From assembly GCA_002438575.1 (NCBI GenBank), contig DJPP01000075.1, forward strand, positions 1 to 5,953: a DNA stretch of 5,953 nucleotides. The letters run 5' to 3'. The position numbers and the translations under genes were made by a program. Positions within the stretch are counted from its first letter, which is position 1; each line of letters starts with the position of its first letter. Below, piece after piece: positions 1 through 5,953 of the stretch. This DNA comes from Oscillospiraceae bacterium UBA6409. GTDB taxonomy: Bacteria > Bacillota > Clostridia > Oscillospirales > Oscillospiraceae. The notes under the pieces are model-generated. The model was not told the DNA's origin. It was given only the letters and a program-made list of their open reading frames with translations, and did no database searches.

Positions 1-809
1 CCCACGAACTTCACCGGCACGCCCAGTTCCTGGGCGATGGCGATGACGATGCCGCCCTTGGCGGTGCCGTCCAGCTTCGTCAGGATAATGCCCGTCAGGC
101 CCGCCGTCTCCTTGAAGGTCCGCGCCTGGATCAGGCCGTTCTGCCCGGTGGTGGCGTCCAGCACCAGCAGCGTCTCGCAACTGGAATTCGGGCACTCCCG
201 GTCGATGATCTTCCGCAGCTTGGCCAGCTCGTTCATCAGGTTCTGCTTGTTGTGCAGCCGTCCGGCGGTGTCGCACAGCACCACGTCCACGTTCCGTGCC
301 TTGGCCGCCTGCAGTGCGTCAAACAGCACCGCGCCGGGATCCGCGCCCTCATGCTGCCGCACGATATCCACGCCGGCGCGGCCCGCCCAGATCTCCAGCT
401 GGTCGGCGGCCGCCGCGCGGAACGTGTCGCCCGCGCACAGCAGGACCTTCTTGCCCTGGTCCTTCAGCTGCTTGGCCAGCTTGCCGATGGACGTGGTCTT
501 GCCCACGCCGTTGACGCCGATGACCAGCACCACGGCGGGCTTGCCCTCCAGCACCAGCGCGCTGTCGCCCACCTCCAGCTTGCTCTTCAGGATGTCCCGC
601 AGGGCGTCCTTCACCTCGTCCATCCGGCCGATAAAGCGCTCCTTCACCCGCTTCCGCAGCTGGACCACGGTGTCGGCGGCGGTGTCCGCGCCCACATCGG
701 CCAGGATCAGCGCCTCCTCCAGTCCGTCGTAAAACTCGTCGTTCAGGTCGTCGAAGGTGGGAACGGCGGTGAACGCCTCCTTCAGTATTTGAAATAAGCC
801 CATTGCCAT
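1..809 (-). CDS. ftsY: Signal recognition particle receptor FtsY (C-terminal end outside the window)
   Basis: FtsY is the SRP receptor GTPase: it docks ribosome-SRP complexes at the inner face of the membrane and, through a reciprocal GTPase reaction with Ffh, hands nascent membrane proteins to the Sec translocon. Translating the minus strand from ATG at 809 gives 269 visible residues. A short helical N domain occupies about residues 1-85. The G domain follows, with the P-loop GVNGVGKTT at 98-106, GDTFRAAA at 127-134, DTAGR at 180-184, DATTGQN at 218-224 and TKLDGTAKGG at 244-253. The frame is open to base 1 and ends in VPVKFVG, so by family comparison only about 30 residues of the NG core are missing. 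The protein starts almost directly with the N domain, without the long acidic A domain of E. coli FtsY, as is common in Firmicutes. A second ATG at 803 is possible, but the first has the better ribosome-site spacing. It lies 12 bases after smc with no promoter or terminator between, so the two are co-transcribed. Confidence 0.97.
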   Translation of the reverse strand, partial: MAMGLFQILKEAFTAVPTFDDLNDEFYDGLEEALILADVGADTAADTVVQLRKRVKERFIGRMDEVKDALRDILKSKLEVGDSALVLEGKPAVVLVIGVNGVGKTTSIGKLAKQLKDQGKKVLLCAGDTFRAAAADQLEIWAGRAGVDIVRQHEGADPGAVLFDALQAAKARNVDVVLCDTAGRLHNKQNLMNELAKLRKIIDRECPNSSCETLLVLDATTGQNGLIQARTFKETAGLTGIILTKLDGTAKGGIVIAIAQELGVPVKFV

Positions 810-815
810 AACAAG

Positions 816-823
816 CCCTCCTT
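816..823 (-). promoter_or_regulatory. Ribosome binding site of ftsY, overlapping the smc stop codon
   Basis: The minus strand reads AAGGAGGG here, six bases before the ATG at 809. Its first two A residues are the last two bases of the smc TAA stop. The tight packing suggests translational coupling of ftsY to smc, and the spacing favours the ATG at 809 over the one at 803. Confidence 0.85.
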
Positions 824-3800
824 ATTTGATGTGCAGCTCCTTGGCCATATCGTTGAGATTGATGGTCAGTATCCGGCTGACGCCCTTTTCCTGCATGGTC
901 ACGCCATACAGCACGTCCGCCTCCTCCATGGTGCCCCGCCGGTGGGTAATGACGATAAACTGCGTCTTTCCGGCGATCCGCCGCATATACCGGGCGTAGC
1001 GCACCACGTTGGCCTCGTCCAGCGCCGCCTCGATCTCGTCCATCACGCAGAACGGTGTGGGATGTACCTTCAGAATGGCGAAGTACAGCGCAATGGCCAC
1101 AAATGCCTTCTCACCGCCGGACAACAGCGTGATGGTCTTCAGCTGCTTGCCGGGGGGCTGTACCTTGATCTCGATGCCGCAGTTGAGGATATCGCTCTCG
1201 TCCTCCAGCTCCAGCCGCGCCTTGCCGCCGCCGAACAGCTCCAGAAACGTCTCCTGGAAGCTCTCGTTCAGCAGCCGGAACTGCTCGGCAAAGATGCTGG
1301 TCATCTGCTGGGTGATCTGGTCGATGATGCCCAGCAGCTCCTCCTTGGCCTGCTCCACATCGCTGCGCTGCTCGGACAGGTAGGTGTACCGGGTGTTCAC
1401 CCGGTCGAACTCCTCGATGGCGCCGATGTTGGGCGTGCCCAGTCCCTTGATCTCCCGGTTCAGCTCGGCAATGCGCCGGGTGGCCTTGGGCACGCTCTCC
1501 AGCTCGATACGCTGCTCCATGGCGTCGCTGTGGCTCAGCTCGTAGCGCTCCCACAGCTTCTCCAGGATCTGGCTCTCCTCCATGCCGCTGTTTTCCAGCT
1601 TCTGCTGCAATTTGTTGTACGCCTGCATGGCCTGCAAAACCGTATCGTTGCAGGCCCGGCTGTCACGGCCGTTCTGGTCGCGCTGCTGCTCCAGCGCCAG
1701 CTTGGCCTGGGCCAGGCCCTCCAGCTGCTGCCGCAGCTGTGTCACACGGGCGTTCTTCTCCTCCAGCGCCGCCTGATGGCCCGCCATATCGGCCAGTGCC
1801 TTCTCGTTGGCCTGCCGGTACTCCTGCACCCGCCGGTCACGCTCGGCGCGGTCGGATACCATATCTGCCTGCAAGCCCCGCAGGTCCTCCACACTCCGCA
1901 GAACGCTGTCCTTCTCCGCGCTCAGTGCCGCCTGATCGGCCTTCCTGTCGCTGACGGCCTGGGCCAGTTGGTTGGTCTGCTCCGTCAGATCGGTCTGGCC
2001 GGCCAGCTTGTCCCGCATCTCCTGCCGCAGCGCGGCCGCGCGGTCCTCTGCCGCAGTGATGTCCGCCTGTATCCCGGCCATGCGCCTGCGGCCATCCGCC
2101 TCTCGGCGGTCCAGGCCGGACAACTCCTGCTCCATAGTCTCGCAGCTCAGGCGCAGGCTTTCCAGCAGGAGGTCATAGTGGTCCTGCCGTCCCTGTAAGG
2201 TCAGCACCTCGTCCGCCGCCTTGCGCTGTTGGTCCTTGGCTACCTGCAATTCATACTCGGCCTTCTGCAGCTCCCTCTGGGCCGCCTCGGCCTGCTGCGC
2301 GGCCTCGTTCAGCTTACCGTGCAGGGCGCCCTGTGCCGCCTTCAGCCGTTCCAGCTCATTGGCCCGGGACAGCACGCCGGAGGACCGGCTGGCGGAGCCG
2401 CCGGTCATGGAACCGCCCCGGTTGATGATCTGACCGTCCAGCGTCACGATGCGGAAGGCATTGCGGAACTTACGCGCCATGGCGATGCCGCTGTCCAGGT
2501 CCTCCACCACCACCGTCCGGCCCAGCAGATTTTTGAAAATATGGTCGTACCGCGCGTCATACCGCACCAGGCGGCTGGCGATGCCTACAAAACCATACTC
2601 TCCCGCAGCGTTCTCCCGCAGCTCGTCGCCCCGGATGGCCGTCAGCGGCAGGAAGGTAGCGCGACCGCCGTCCCGCTGCTTCAGGAACTGGATGGCCGCC
2701 TTGGCGTCCTCCTCCCGTTCCACCACGATGTTCTGCAGTGCCGCGCCCAGCGCCGTCTCCAGCGCCACGGCATAGGTCTGCTCTGTGGTCATCAGTCCGG
2801 CCACCGGCCCGTGAATGCCCCGCAGCGTGTTCTTCTCCGCCGCCTGCATCACGGTCTTTACCGCTTTGTTGAAGCCCTCGTACTCCTTCTCCATCTCCGT
2901 CAGCAGACGGATGCGGTCCTCCTGGGCGTTCACCTGCCGGGTCAGCTCCTGCTTGGCGTTCTGGGCACTCTCCGCCTTCTGGCGGCGGCTGTCCATCCGC
3001 AGGCTGTGGCCCCGGATGACGTTCTCCGCCGCCTGGGCCTCCTCCCGGGCGTCGTTCAGCGCCCGGCGGTTGGTCTTTGCGTCCTTTTCGCTCTCCTCCA
3101 GCTTGCGCTGTGCCTCGGCCAGCTCCTGCCGCACCGCGGTGCGCCGCTGTCCGGCCTCGTCCAGTCCCGCCTGCAGGGCGGACAGCGTGGCCCGGTCATC
3201 GGCCGCCTCCGCCACGGCGATCGCCTCCTGCGCCCGCAGCGCCTCAGCCTCGTCCGCCGCGCCCTTTGCGCTGTCGGACAGCGCCTGCGCCCGGGAAAGC
3301 AGCTCGCTCAGCGCCGTCTCCAGCGCCGCCGCGTCGCGGTCGATGTCCGCAATACGCGCCAGCTGTCCGTCGATCTGTCCCTGTAAATTCTCCCGCCGCT
3401 GGTCTGTGCTGGTCAGCTCCTGTTCCAGCCGGCGCAGAGACTCGTTGTTGTGCTCCACGGCGGTCTGCAATACCGCGATGGCGGCGGACTCCTCGCCGGC
3501 GGCGGACTCCGCCTCGGTCACCTGGCCGCGCAGCGCGTCGGCCGCCAGATCGTTCTGCCGCATCTCCTCGGTAAAGCGCTCCCCCTGGGCGTAGACCTCG
3601 TCCAGCGCCGCCTGGGCCTGGTCGCAGGCCTCCTTGGCCTGGGCCGTATCGCTCTCCAGCTTCAGCTTGGCGGTCCGCAGGTTCTGCAGCTGCTCCAGCC
3701 ACACGGAGATCTCCAGCACCCGCAGCTCATCCCGCAGCACCAGATACTTCTTCGCCGTCTCCGCCTGCGCCCGCAGCGGCTCCACCTGCAATTCCAGCTC

Positions 3801-4391
3801 GGCGATCTTGTCGTTGATACGCACCAGGTTTTCCTCGGTGCGCTCCAGCTTGCGCTCGGACTCCTCCTTGCGGTGCCGGTACTTGCTGATACCGGCGGCC
3901 TCCTCGAAGATCTCCCGGCGCTCTCCGCTTTTCACAGACAGTATCTCGTCGATCTTGCCCTGTCCGATAATGGAATAGCCCTCCCGGCCCATGCCGGTGT
4001 CCATGAACAGCTCGTTCACGTCCTTCAGCCGCACGGACTGCTTGTTGATATAGTACTCCGACTCACCGCTGCGGTAATACCGCCGTGTCACGGCCACCTC
4101 TGCCTCCTCCCGGGTGGGGAAGATATGCTCGGTGTTGTCGATGACCAGCGTCACCTGGGCAAAGCCCATCTGGTTCCGCTTCTCCGTACCGCCGAAGATC
4201 ACATCCTCCATCTTGGCGCCGCGGAGCTGGCGGCTGTTCTGCTCGCCCATGACCCATCGTATGGCGTCGGAGATGTTGGACTTGCCGGACCCATTTGGTC
4301 CCACGATAGCGGTGATGTCCTCGCCGAAATTCAATACCGTCTTGTCGGGGAAACTCTTGAACCCCTGTATCTCAAGTGCTTTTAAGTACAA
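822..4391 (-). CDS. smc: Chromosome segregation ATPase SMC
   Basis: SMC forms the V-shaped ATPase dimer of the bacterial Smc-ScpAB complex, which loads near parS/ParB sites and aligns chromosome arms by loop extrusion. From the TTG at 4391 it is 1189 residues, close to the roughly 1186 of B. subtilis SMC. The order is the full SMC plan. The N-terminal head has Walker A GPNGSGKSN at 31-39 and an LRGAKMEDVIF segment from about 56. A long Glu/Ala/Gln/Arg-rich coiled coil spans about 170-500. The hinge lies at about 505-680 and carries GGSMTGGS at 659-666. The returning coil runs to about 1020. The C-terminal head has signature LSGGEK at 1090-1095, Walker B ending in Asp1118-Glu1119, and the ALDEAN D-loop. 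All catalytic motifs are intact. The longest possible reading starts at GTG 4400 (1192 residues), but the ribosome site and the numbering of the Walker A lysine (K37, as in B. subtilis) favour TTG. It is transcribed from the promoter at 4460-4432 together with ftsY. No scpA, scpB or rnc is in the window. Confidence 0.98.
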   Translation of the reverse strand: MYLKALEIQGFKSFPDKTVLNFGEDITAIVGPNGSGKSNISDAIRWVMGEQNSRQLRGAKMEDVIFGGTEKRNQMGFAQVTLVIDNTEHIFPTREEAEVAVTRRYYRSGESEYYINKQSVRLKDVNELFMDTGMGREGYSIIGQGKIDEILSVKSGERREIFEEAAGISKYRHRKEESERKLERTEENLVRINDKIAELELQVEPLRAQAETAKKYLVLRDELRVLEISVWLEQLQNLRTAKLKLESDTAQAKEACDQAQAALDEVYAQGERFTEEMRQNDLAADALRGQVTEAESAAGEESAAIAVLQTAVEHNNESLRRLEQELTSTDQRRENLQGQIDGQLARIADIDRDAAALETALSELLSRAQALSDSAKGAADEAEALRAQEAIAVAEAADDRATLSALQAGLDEAGQRRTAVRQELAEAQRKLEESEKDAKTNRRALNDAREEAQAAENVIRGHSLRMDSRRQKAESAQNAKQELTRQVNAQEDRIRLLTEMEKEYEGFNKAVKTVMQAAEKNTLRGIHGPVAGLMTTEQTYAVALETALGAALQNIVVEREEDAKAAIQFLKQRDGGRATFLPLTAIRGDELRENAAGEYGFVGIASRLVRYDARYDHIFKNLLGRTVVVEDLDSGIAMARKFRNAFRIVTLDGQIINRGGSMTGGSASRSSGVLSRANELERLKAAQGALHGKLNEAAQQAEAAQRELQKAEYELQVAKDQQRKAADEVLTLQGRQDHYDLLLESLRLSCETMEQELSGLDRREADGRRRMAGIQADITAAEDRAAALRQEMRDKLAGQTDLTEQTNQLAQAVSDRKADQAALSAEKDSVLRSVEDLRGLQADMVSDRAERDRRVQEYRQANEKALADMAGHQAALEEKNARVTQLRQQLEGLAQAKLALEQQRDQNGRDSRACNDTVLQAMQAYNKLQQKLENSGMEESQILEKLWERYELSHSDAMEQRIELESVPKATRRIAELNREIKGLGTPNIGAIEEFDRVNTRYTYLSEQRSDVEQAKEELLGIIDQITQQMTSIFAEQFRLLNESFQETFLELFGGGKARLELEDESDILNCGIEIKVQPPGKQLKTITLLSGGEKAFVAIALYFAILKVHPTPFCVMDEIEAALDEANVVRYARYMRRIAGKTQFIVITHRRGTMEEADVLYGVTMQEKGVSRILTINLNDMAKELHIK

Positions 4392-4396
4392 CTGCG

Positions 4397-4403
4397 TCAC
4401 CTC
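4397..4403 (-). promoter_or_regulatory. Ribosome binding site of smc that decides a TTG start
   Basis: The minus strand reads GAGGTGA, an exact match to the 3' part of the consensus AAGGAGGTGA. The GAGG core lies eight bases before TTG at 4391, an ideal distance. The in-frame GTG at 4400 lies inside this site, and has no ribosome site of its own at usable distance: the nearest AAGG is about 18 bases upstream. Starting at TTG also gives MYLKALEIQGFKSF, which aligns without overhang to the N-terminus I recall for B. subtilis SMC. Confidence 0.8.
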
Positions 4404-4431
4404 TTATACTTTGGCATACCTTAACTAAGAT

Positions 4432-4460
4432 AGTATACTATGGAAGTCCCCGTTTTTCAA
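4432..4460 (-). promoter_or_regulatory. Sigma-A type promoter of smc-ftsY
   Basis: On the minus strand a -35 box TTGAAA (4460-4455) and a -10 box TATACT (4437-4432) are separated by exactly 17 bases. Each box matches the vegetative consensus at 5 of 6 positions or close to it. Transcription would begin near 4426-4424, giving a leader of about 34 bases before the TTG start. The -10 box is embedded in the 10-base palindrome TAGTATACTA (4440-4431). The promoter lies immediately downstream of the terminator of the preceding gene, so it is well placed to drive smc-ftsY independently. Confidence 0.8.
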
Positions 4461-4480
4461 GAAAAACCGCGCGCCCGCAC

Positions 4481-4519
4481 AAATAAATATCCCCCGGCTC
4501 CGCCGGGGGATATTTATTT
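4481..4519 (-). terminator. Strong intrinsic terminator of the tepA-like gene
   Basis: A perfect inverted repeat forms an 18-bp stem (4481-4498 with 4502-4519) around a 3-base loop. The core is eight G/C pairs, CCCCCGGC with GCCGGGGG, flanked by ten A/T pairs, so the outer arm doubles as the T-rich tail (ATATTTATTT on the minus strand). The stop codon of the upstream gene (4520-4518) overlaps the foot of the stem. The symmetric A/T arms mean it could also stop transcription on the plus strand, but no plus-strand gene is present to need it. Confidence 0.88.
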
Positions 4520-5213
4520 ACTTCCGCCCCTTTGCGATCTGTCCGTACAGTGCCTCCAGCGCGTCGCCCAGTGTACCGATCCGGTCGATGATACCCTCCG
4601 CCACCGCCTGCTCGCCGTACAGCACCGTCCCCACGTCGTTGGCCATGTCGCCGCTGGAGAGCATCAGCTCCCGGAACCGTTCCGCCGTCACGCGGCTGTT
4701 GGCCGCCACGAACTGGATAATACGCTCCTGCAGGCGTTCAAAGTACCGGTACGTCTCCGGCGCGGCAATGACCGTCCCGGACATCCGCACCGGATGTACC
4801 GTCATGGACGCCGTGGGCGCGATGAACGTCTCCTTTCCGCACACCGCCAGCGGCACGCCGATGGAGTGCCCGCCGCCCAGCACCAGCGTCACCACCGGCT
4901 TCGTCATCCCCGCCGCCAGCTCCGCGATGGCCAGTCCCGCCTCGATGTCGCCGCCCACGGTGTTCAGAAGCAGCAGCACCCCGTCCACCTGTTCGCTCTG
5001 CTCCAGCGCCGCCAGCAGCGGCAGCACGTGCTCATACTTCGTGCTCTTCAGATTGTCCGGCAGCAGCGTGTGTCCCTCCACCTGCCCCACGATGGTCAGG
5101 CAGTGCACCGTCCCCCGGCTGTTTTTCACCACGGTGCTGCCCATGTCGATGATCGGCTGCACCGGCACCGCCGCCTTTTCTTCGTCCTTTTCCCGTTTCT
5201 CGTCGTTGCTCAT
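4518..5213 (-). CDS. tepA: TepA-like protein with ClpP (S14 serine peptidase) fold
   Basis: This 231-residue protein resembles B. subtilis TepA (YmfB), a ClpP-like protein named for a proposed effect on protein translocation; its substrate and partners are not settled. Residues 1-20 form a charged Lys/Glu/Asp-rich tail with no signal peptide, so it should be cytoplasmic. The ClpP-like domain covers about 35-215. Visible landmarks are HCLTIVGQVEGH (37-48), the oxyanion-side LNTVGGDIEAG (83-93), the nucleophile motif GGGHSIG with Ser117, and TVHPVR with His140. The third triad member is unclear: a gap-free comparison with E. coli ClpP puts Gly195 where Asp is expected, with Asp193 nearby. The ATG at 5213 is supported by a strong ribosome site. 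It stands between two terminators, so it is probably monocistronic, but I see no convincing promoter in 5214-5286; read-through or a weak promoter are both possible. In other Firmicutes I recall tepA near spoIIIE, which is not seen here. A generic 'ClpP' label would be less precise, as the ATPase-partnered ClpP differs around the nucleophile. Confidence 0.88.
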   Translation of the reverse strand: MSNDEKREKDEEKAAVPVQPIIDMGSTVVKNSRGTVHCLTIVGQVEGHTLLPDNLKSTKYEHVLPLLAALEQSEQVDGVLLLLNTVGGDIEAGLAIAELAAGMTKPVVTLVLGGGHSIGVPLAVCGKETFIAPTASMTVHPVRMSGTVIAAPETYRYFERLQERIIQFVAANSRVTAERFRELMLSSGDMANDVGTVLYGEQAVAEGIIDRIGTLGDALEALYGQIAKGRK

Positions 5214-5220
5214 ATCCGCG

Positions 5221-5227
5221 CCTCCTT
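5221..5227 (-). promoter_or_regulatory. Ribosome binding site of the tepA-like gene
   Basis: The minus strand reads AAGGAGG, a full consensus Shine-Dalgarno, seven bases before the ATG at 5213. This supports the first ATG over the internal methionine at residue 24, and so supports the charged N-terminal tail being part of the protein. Confidence 0.88.
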
Positions 5228-5286
5228 TTTGCCATAGCTTGCGCGTCCGCGGGCCATTTCATGCAGAAACGCGGGCATTTCCACGC

Positions 5287-5312
5287 AAAAAGAGCGCCTT
5301 CCGGCGCTCTTT
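5287..5312 (-). terminator. Intrinsic terminator of the CoA-transferase gene
   Basis: On the minus strand a 10-bp perfect stem (AAAGAGCGCC with GGCGCTCTTT, 5312-5303 and 5298-5289) closes a 4-base GGAA loop and runs into five T residues (5291-5287). It starts 10 bases after the stop codon at 5325-5323. The arrangement separates the CoA-transferase from the tepA-like gene. Confidence 0.9.
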
Positions 5313-5322
5313 CTCGTTATCT

Positions 5323-5953
5323 TTATCTTCTGTTGTGGGGATACCAGATCTTCTGCTTCTCCGCCTCGCGGATCAGCTCCTCCCGGAAGTCCGGGTGCGC
5401 GATGGAGATCAGCTTCTCCGCGCGCTCCCACACCGTCAGTCCCTTCAGGCACACGCAGCCGTACTCCGTCACCACGTACATGGTATTCACCCGGGTATCC
5501 GTTACCACGGAGCCGTTCTGCAAGGTAGGCCGTATGCGGGAATGCAGCGTGCCGTCCTTGTCCGCGTGGGTGGAACTGAGACAGATAAAGCTCTTGCCGC
5601 CCTTGGACAGATACGCACCCAGCACAAAGTCCTGCTGCCCGCCGGCGCCGCTGATCTGCTTGGTACCCGCCGTCTCGCCGTTCACCTGTCCGTACAGGTC
5701 CACATCCACCGCGTTGTTGATGGAGATAAAGTTGTCGATGGCCGCGATGGTGCGGATATCGTTGGTGTAGCTGATGGGCGCGGCCATGCACGCCGGGTTG
5801 TCGTCCAGATAGTCATACAGCTTCTGCGTACCGGCGGCAAAGGCGAACACCTGCCGGCCCCGGTCGATGTTCTTCTTCATGCACGTGACCTTCCCCGCCA
5901 TCGCCAGATCCACATAGGCGTCCACATACATCTCCGTGTGTACGCCCAGATCC
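5323..5953 (-). CDS. Acetyl-CoA hydrolase/transferase family CoA-transferase, C-terminal part (4-hydroxybutyrate or butyryl-CoA:acetate type)
   Basis: Enzymes of this family move CoA between a carboxylic acid and an acyl-CoA, commonly with acetate or acetyl-CoA as one partner, in the cytoplasm during fermentation. The frame is open at the right edge: 209 residues are visible, starting [16 protein letters not shown], and about 230 residues would lie beyond the window for a family length near 440. The HTEM glutamate is the seventh visible residue. By back-counting from the C-terminus it falls near residue 237, close to the catalytic Glu238 reported for 4-hydroxybutyrate CoA-transferase, so it is very likely the glutamate that forms the glutamyl-CoA intermediate. 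The conserved [12 protein letters not shown] segment and the terminal HPDFREEL...KQKIW are also typical. An internal ATG at 5931 is not the start: the frame and the motif continue upstream of it. The sequence cannot distinguish 4-hydroxybutyrate, butyryl-CoA:acetate or propionyl/succinyl specificity, because the N-terminal half is missing. The gene ends in its own terminator. Confidence 0.92.
   Translation of the reverse strand, partial: DLGVHTEMYVDAYVDLAMAGKVTCMKKNIDRGRQVFAFAAGTQKLYDYLDDNPACMAAPISYTNDIRTIAAIDNFISINNAVDVDLYGQVNGETAGTKQISGAGGQQDFVLGAYLSKGGKSFICLSSTHADKDGTLHSRIRPTLQNGSVVTDTRVNTMYVVTEYGCVCLKGLTVWERAEKLISIAHPDFREELIREAEKQKIWYPHNRR

Noticed and set aside
37..797. Plus-strand open frames opposite the first 800 bases
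   Set aside because: The minus strand encodes FtsY with all GTPase motifs in order; the plus-strand frames are shadows of it.
831..2198. A long plus-strand open frame (455 codons) antisense to smc, and several others such as 2229-3386 and 3450-4385
   Set aside because: They lie opposite smc, whose motifs and length are intact. The translations are Leu/Gln/His/Arg-rich low-complexity text expected from the complement of GC-rich coiled-coil codons, with no recognisable domain or ribosome site.
4431..4440. The palindrome TAGTATACTA as a repressor operator on the smc promoter
   Set aside because: Ten bases of A/T-rich symmetry around a -10 box arise easily by chance, and no second copy or known regulator site is visible.
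5214..5286. A promoter for the tepA-like gene in the gap upstream of it
   Set aside because: Candidate boxes (TTGCGT with TGAAAT at 21 bases, or TATGGC near 5235) have poor matches or wrong spacing; nothing I would annotate.
5261..5770. Plus-strand open frame of 169 codons opposite the CoA-transferase
   Set aside because: The minus-strand frame carries the CoA-transferase family motifs, and the plus-strand frame runs through the terminator hairpin of that gene.
5210..5791. Minus-strand frame of 193 codons overlapping the CoA-transferase, the gap and the tepA start
   Set aside because: It is in a different frame from two well-supported genes, crosses a terminator, and its Arg/Gly/His-rich text has no domain.

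Overview
The window reads as ordinary chromosomal backbone of a GC-rich, low-redundancy-codon Firmicute. I infer a gut Clostridia member of the Oscillospiraceae type (the Flavonifractor/Lawsonibacter/Oscillibacter neighbourhood). The basis is the smc-ftsY pair, a TepA-type ClpP-like protein, an acetyl-CoA hydrolase/transferase family enzyme typical of butyrate-forming anaerobes, strong GGAGG ribosome binding sites, and codons biased to G/C at the third position. The genus is a guess.

All four genes lie on the minus strand, so the order of transcription is from high to low coordinates. (1) 5953-5323: C-terminal part of a CoA-transferase of the 4-hydroxybutyrate/butyryl-CoA:acetate type, entering from outside the window and closed by a hairpin terminator at 5312-5287. 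(2) 5213-4518: a complete TepA-like, ClpP-fold protein with its own strong Shine-Dalgarno and a very strong terminator (18-bp perfect stem) that contains its stop codon. (3) A near-consensus vegetative promoter at 4460-4432, then smc (4391-822) and, 12 bases after it, ftsY (809 to beyond base 1). The last pair form one transcription unit.

Functionally, smc (chromosome condensation and segregation) and ftsY (receptor for the signal recognition particle) are co-transcribed housekeeping genes, as in many Firmicutes. What differs from the textbook rnc-smc-ftsY order is that no rnc precedes smc: a terminator and a fresh promoter sit there instead. The CoA-transferase and tepA are neighbours but appear to be separate units.

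I found no mobile element, CRISPR array, RNA gene or novel multi-gene system. There is no gene-free stretch above 300 bases; the two intergenic gaps (4392-4517 and 5214-5322) are largely explained by terminators, a promoter and ribosome binding sites. The most useful refinements are the smc start codon (TTG at 4391 rather than GTG at 4400) and the smc promoter/terminator arrangement.
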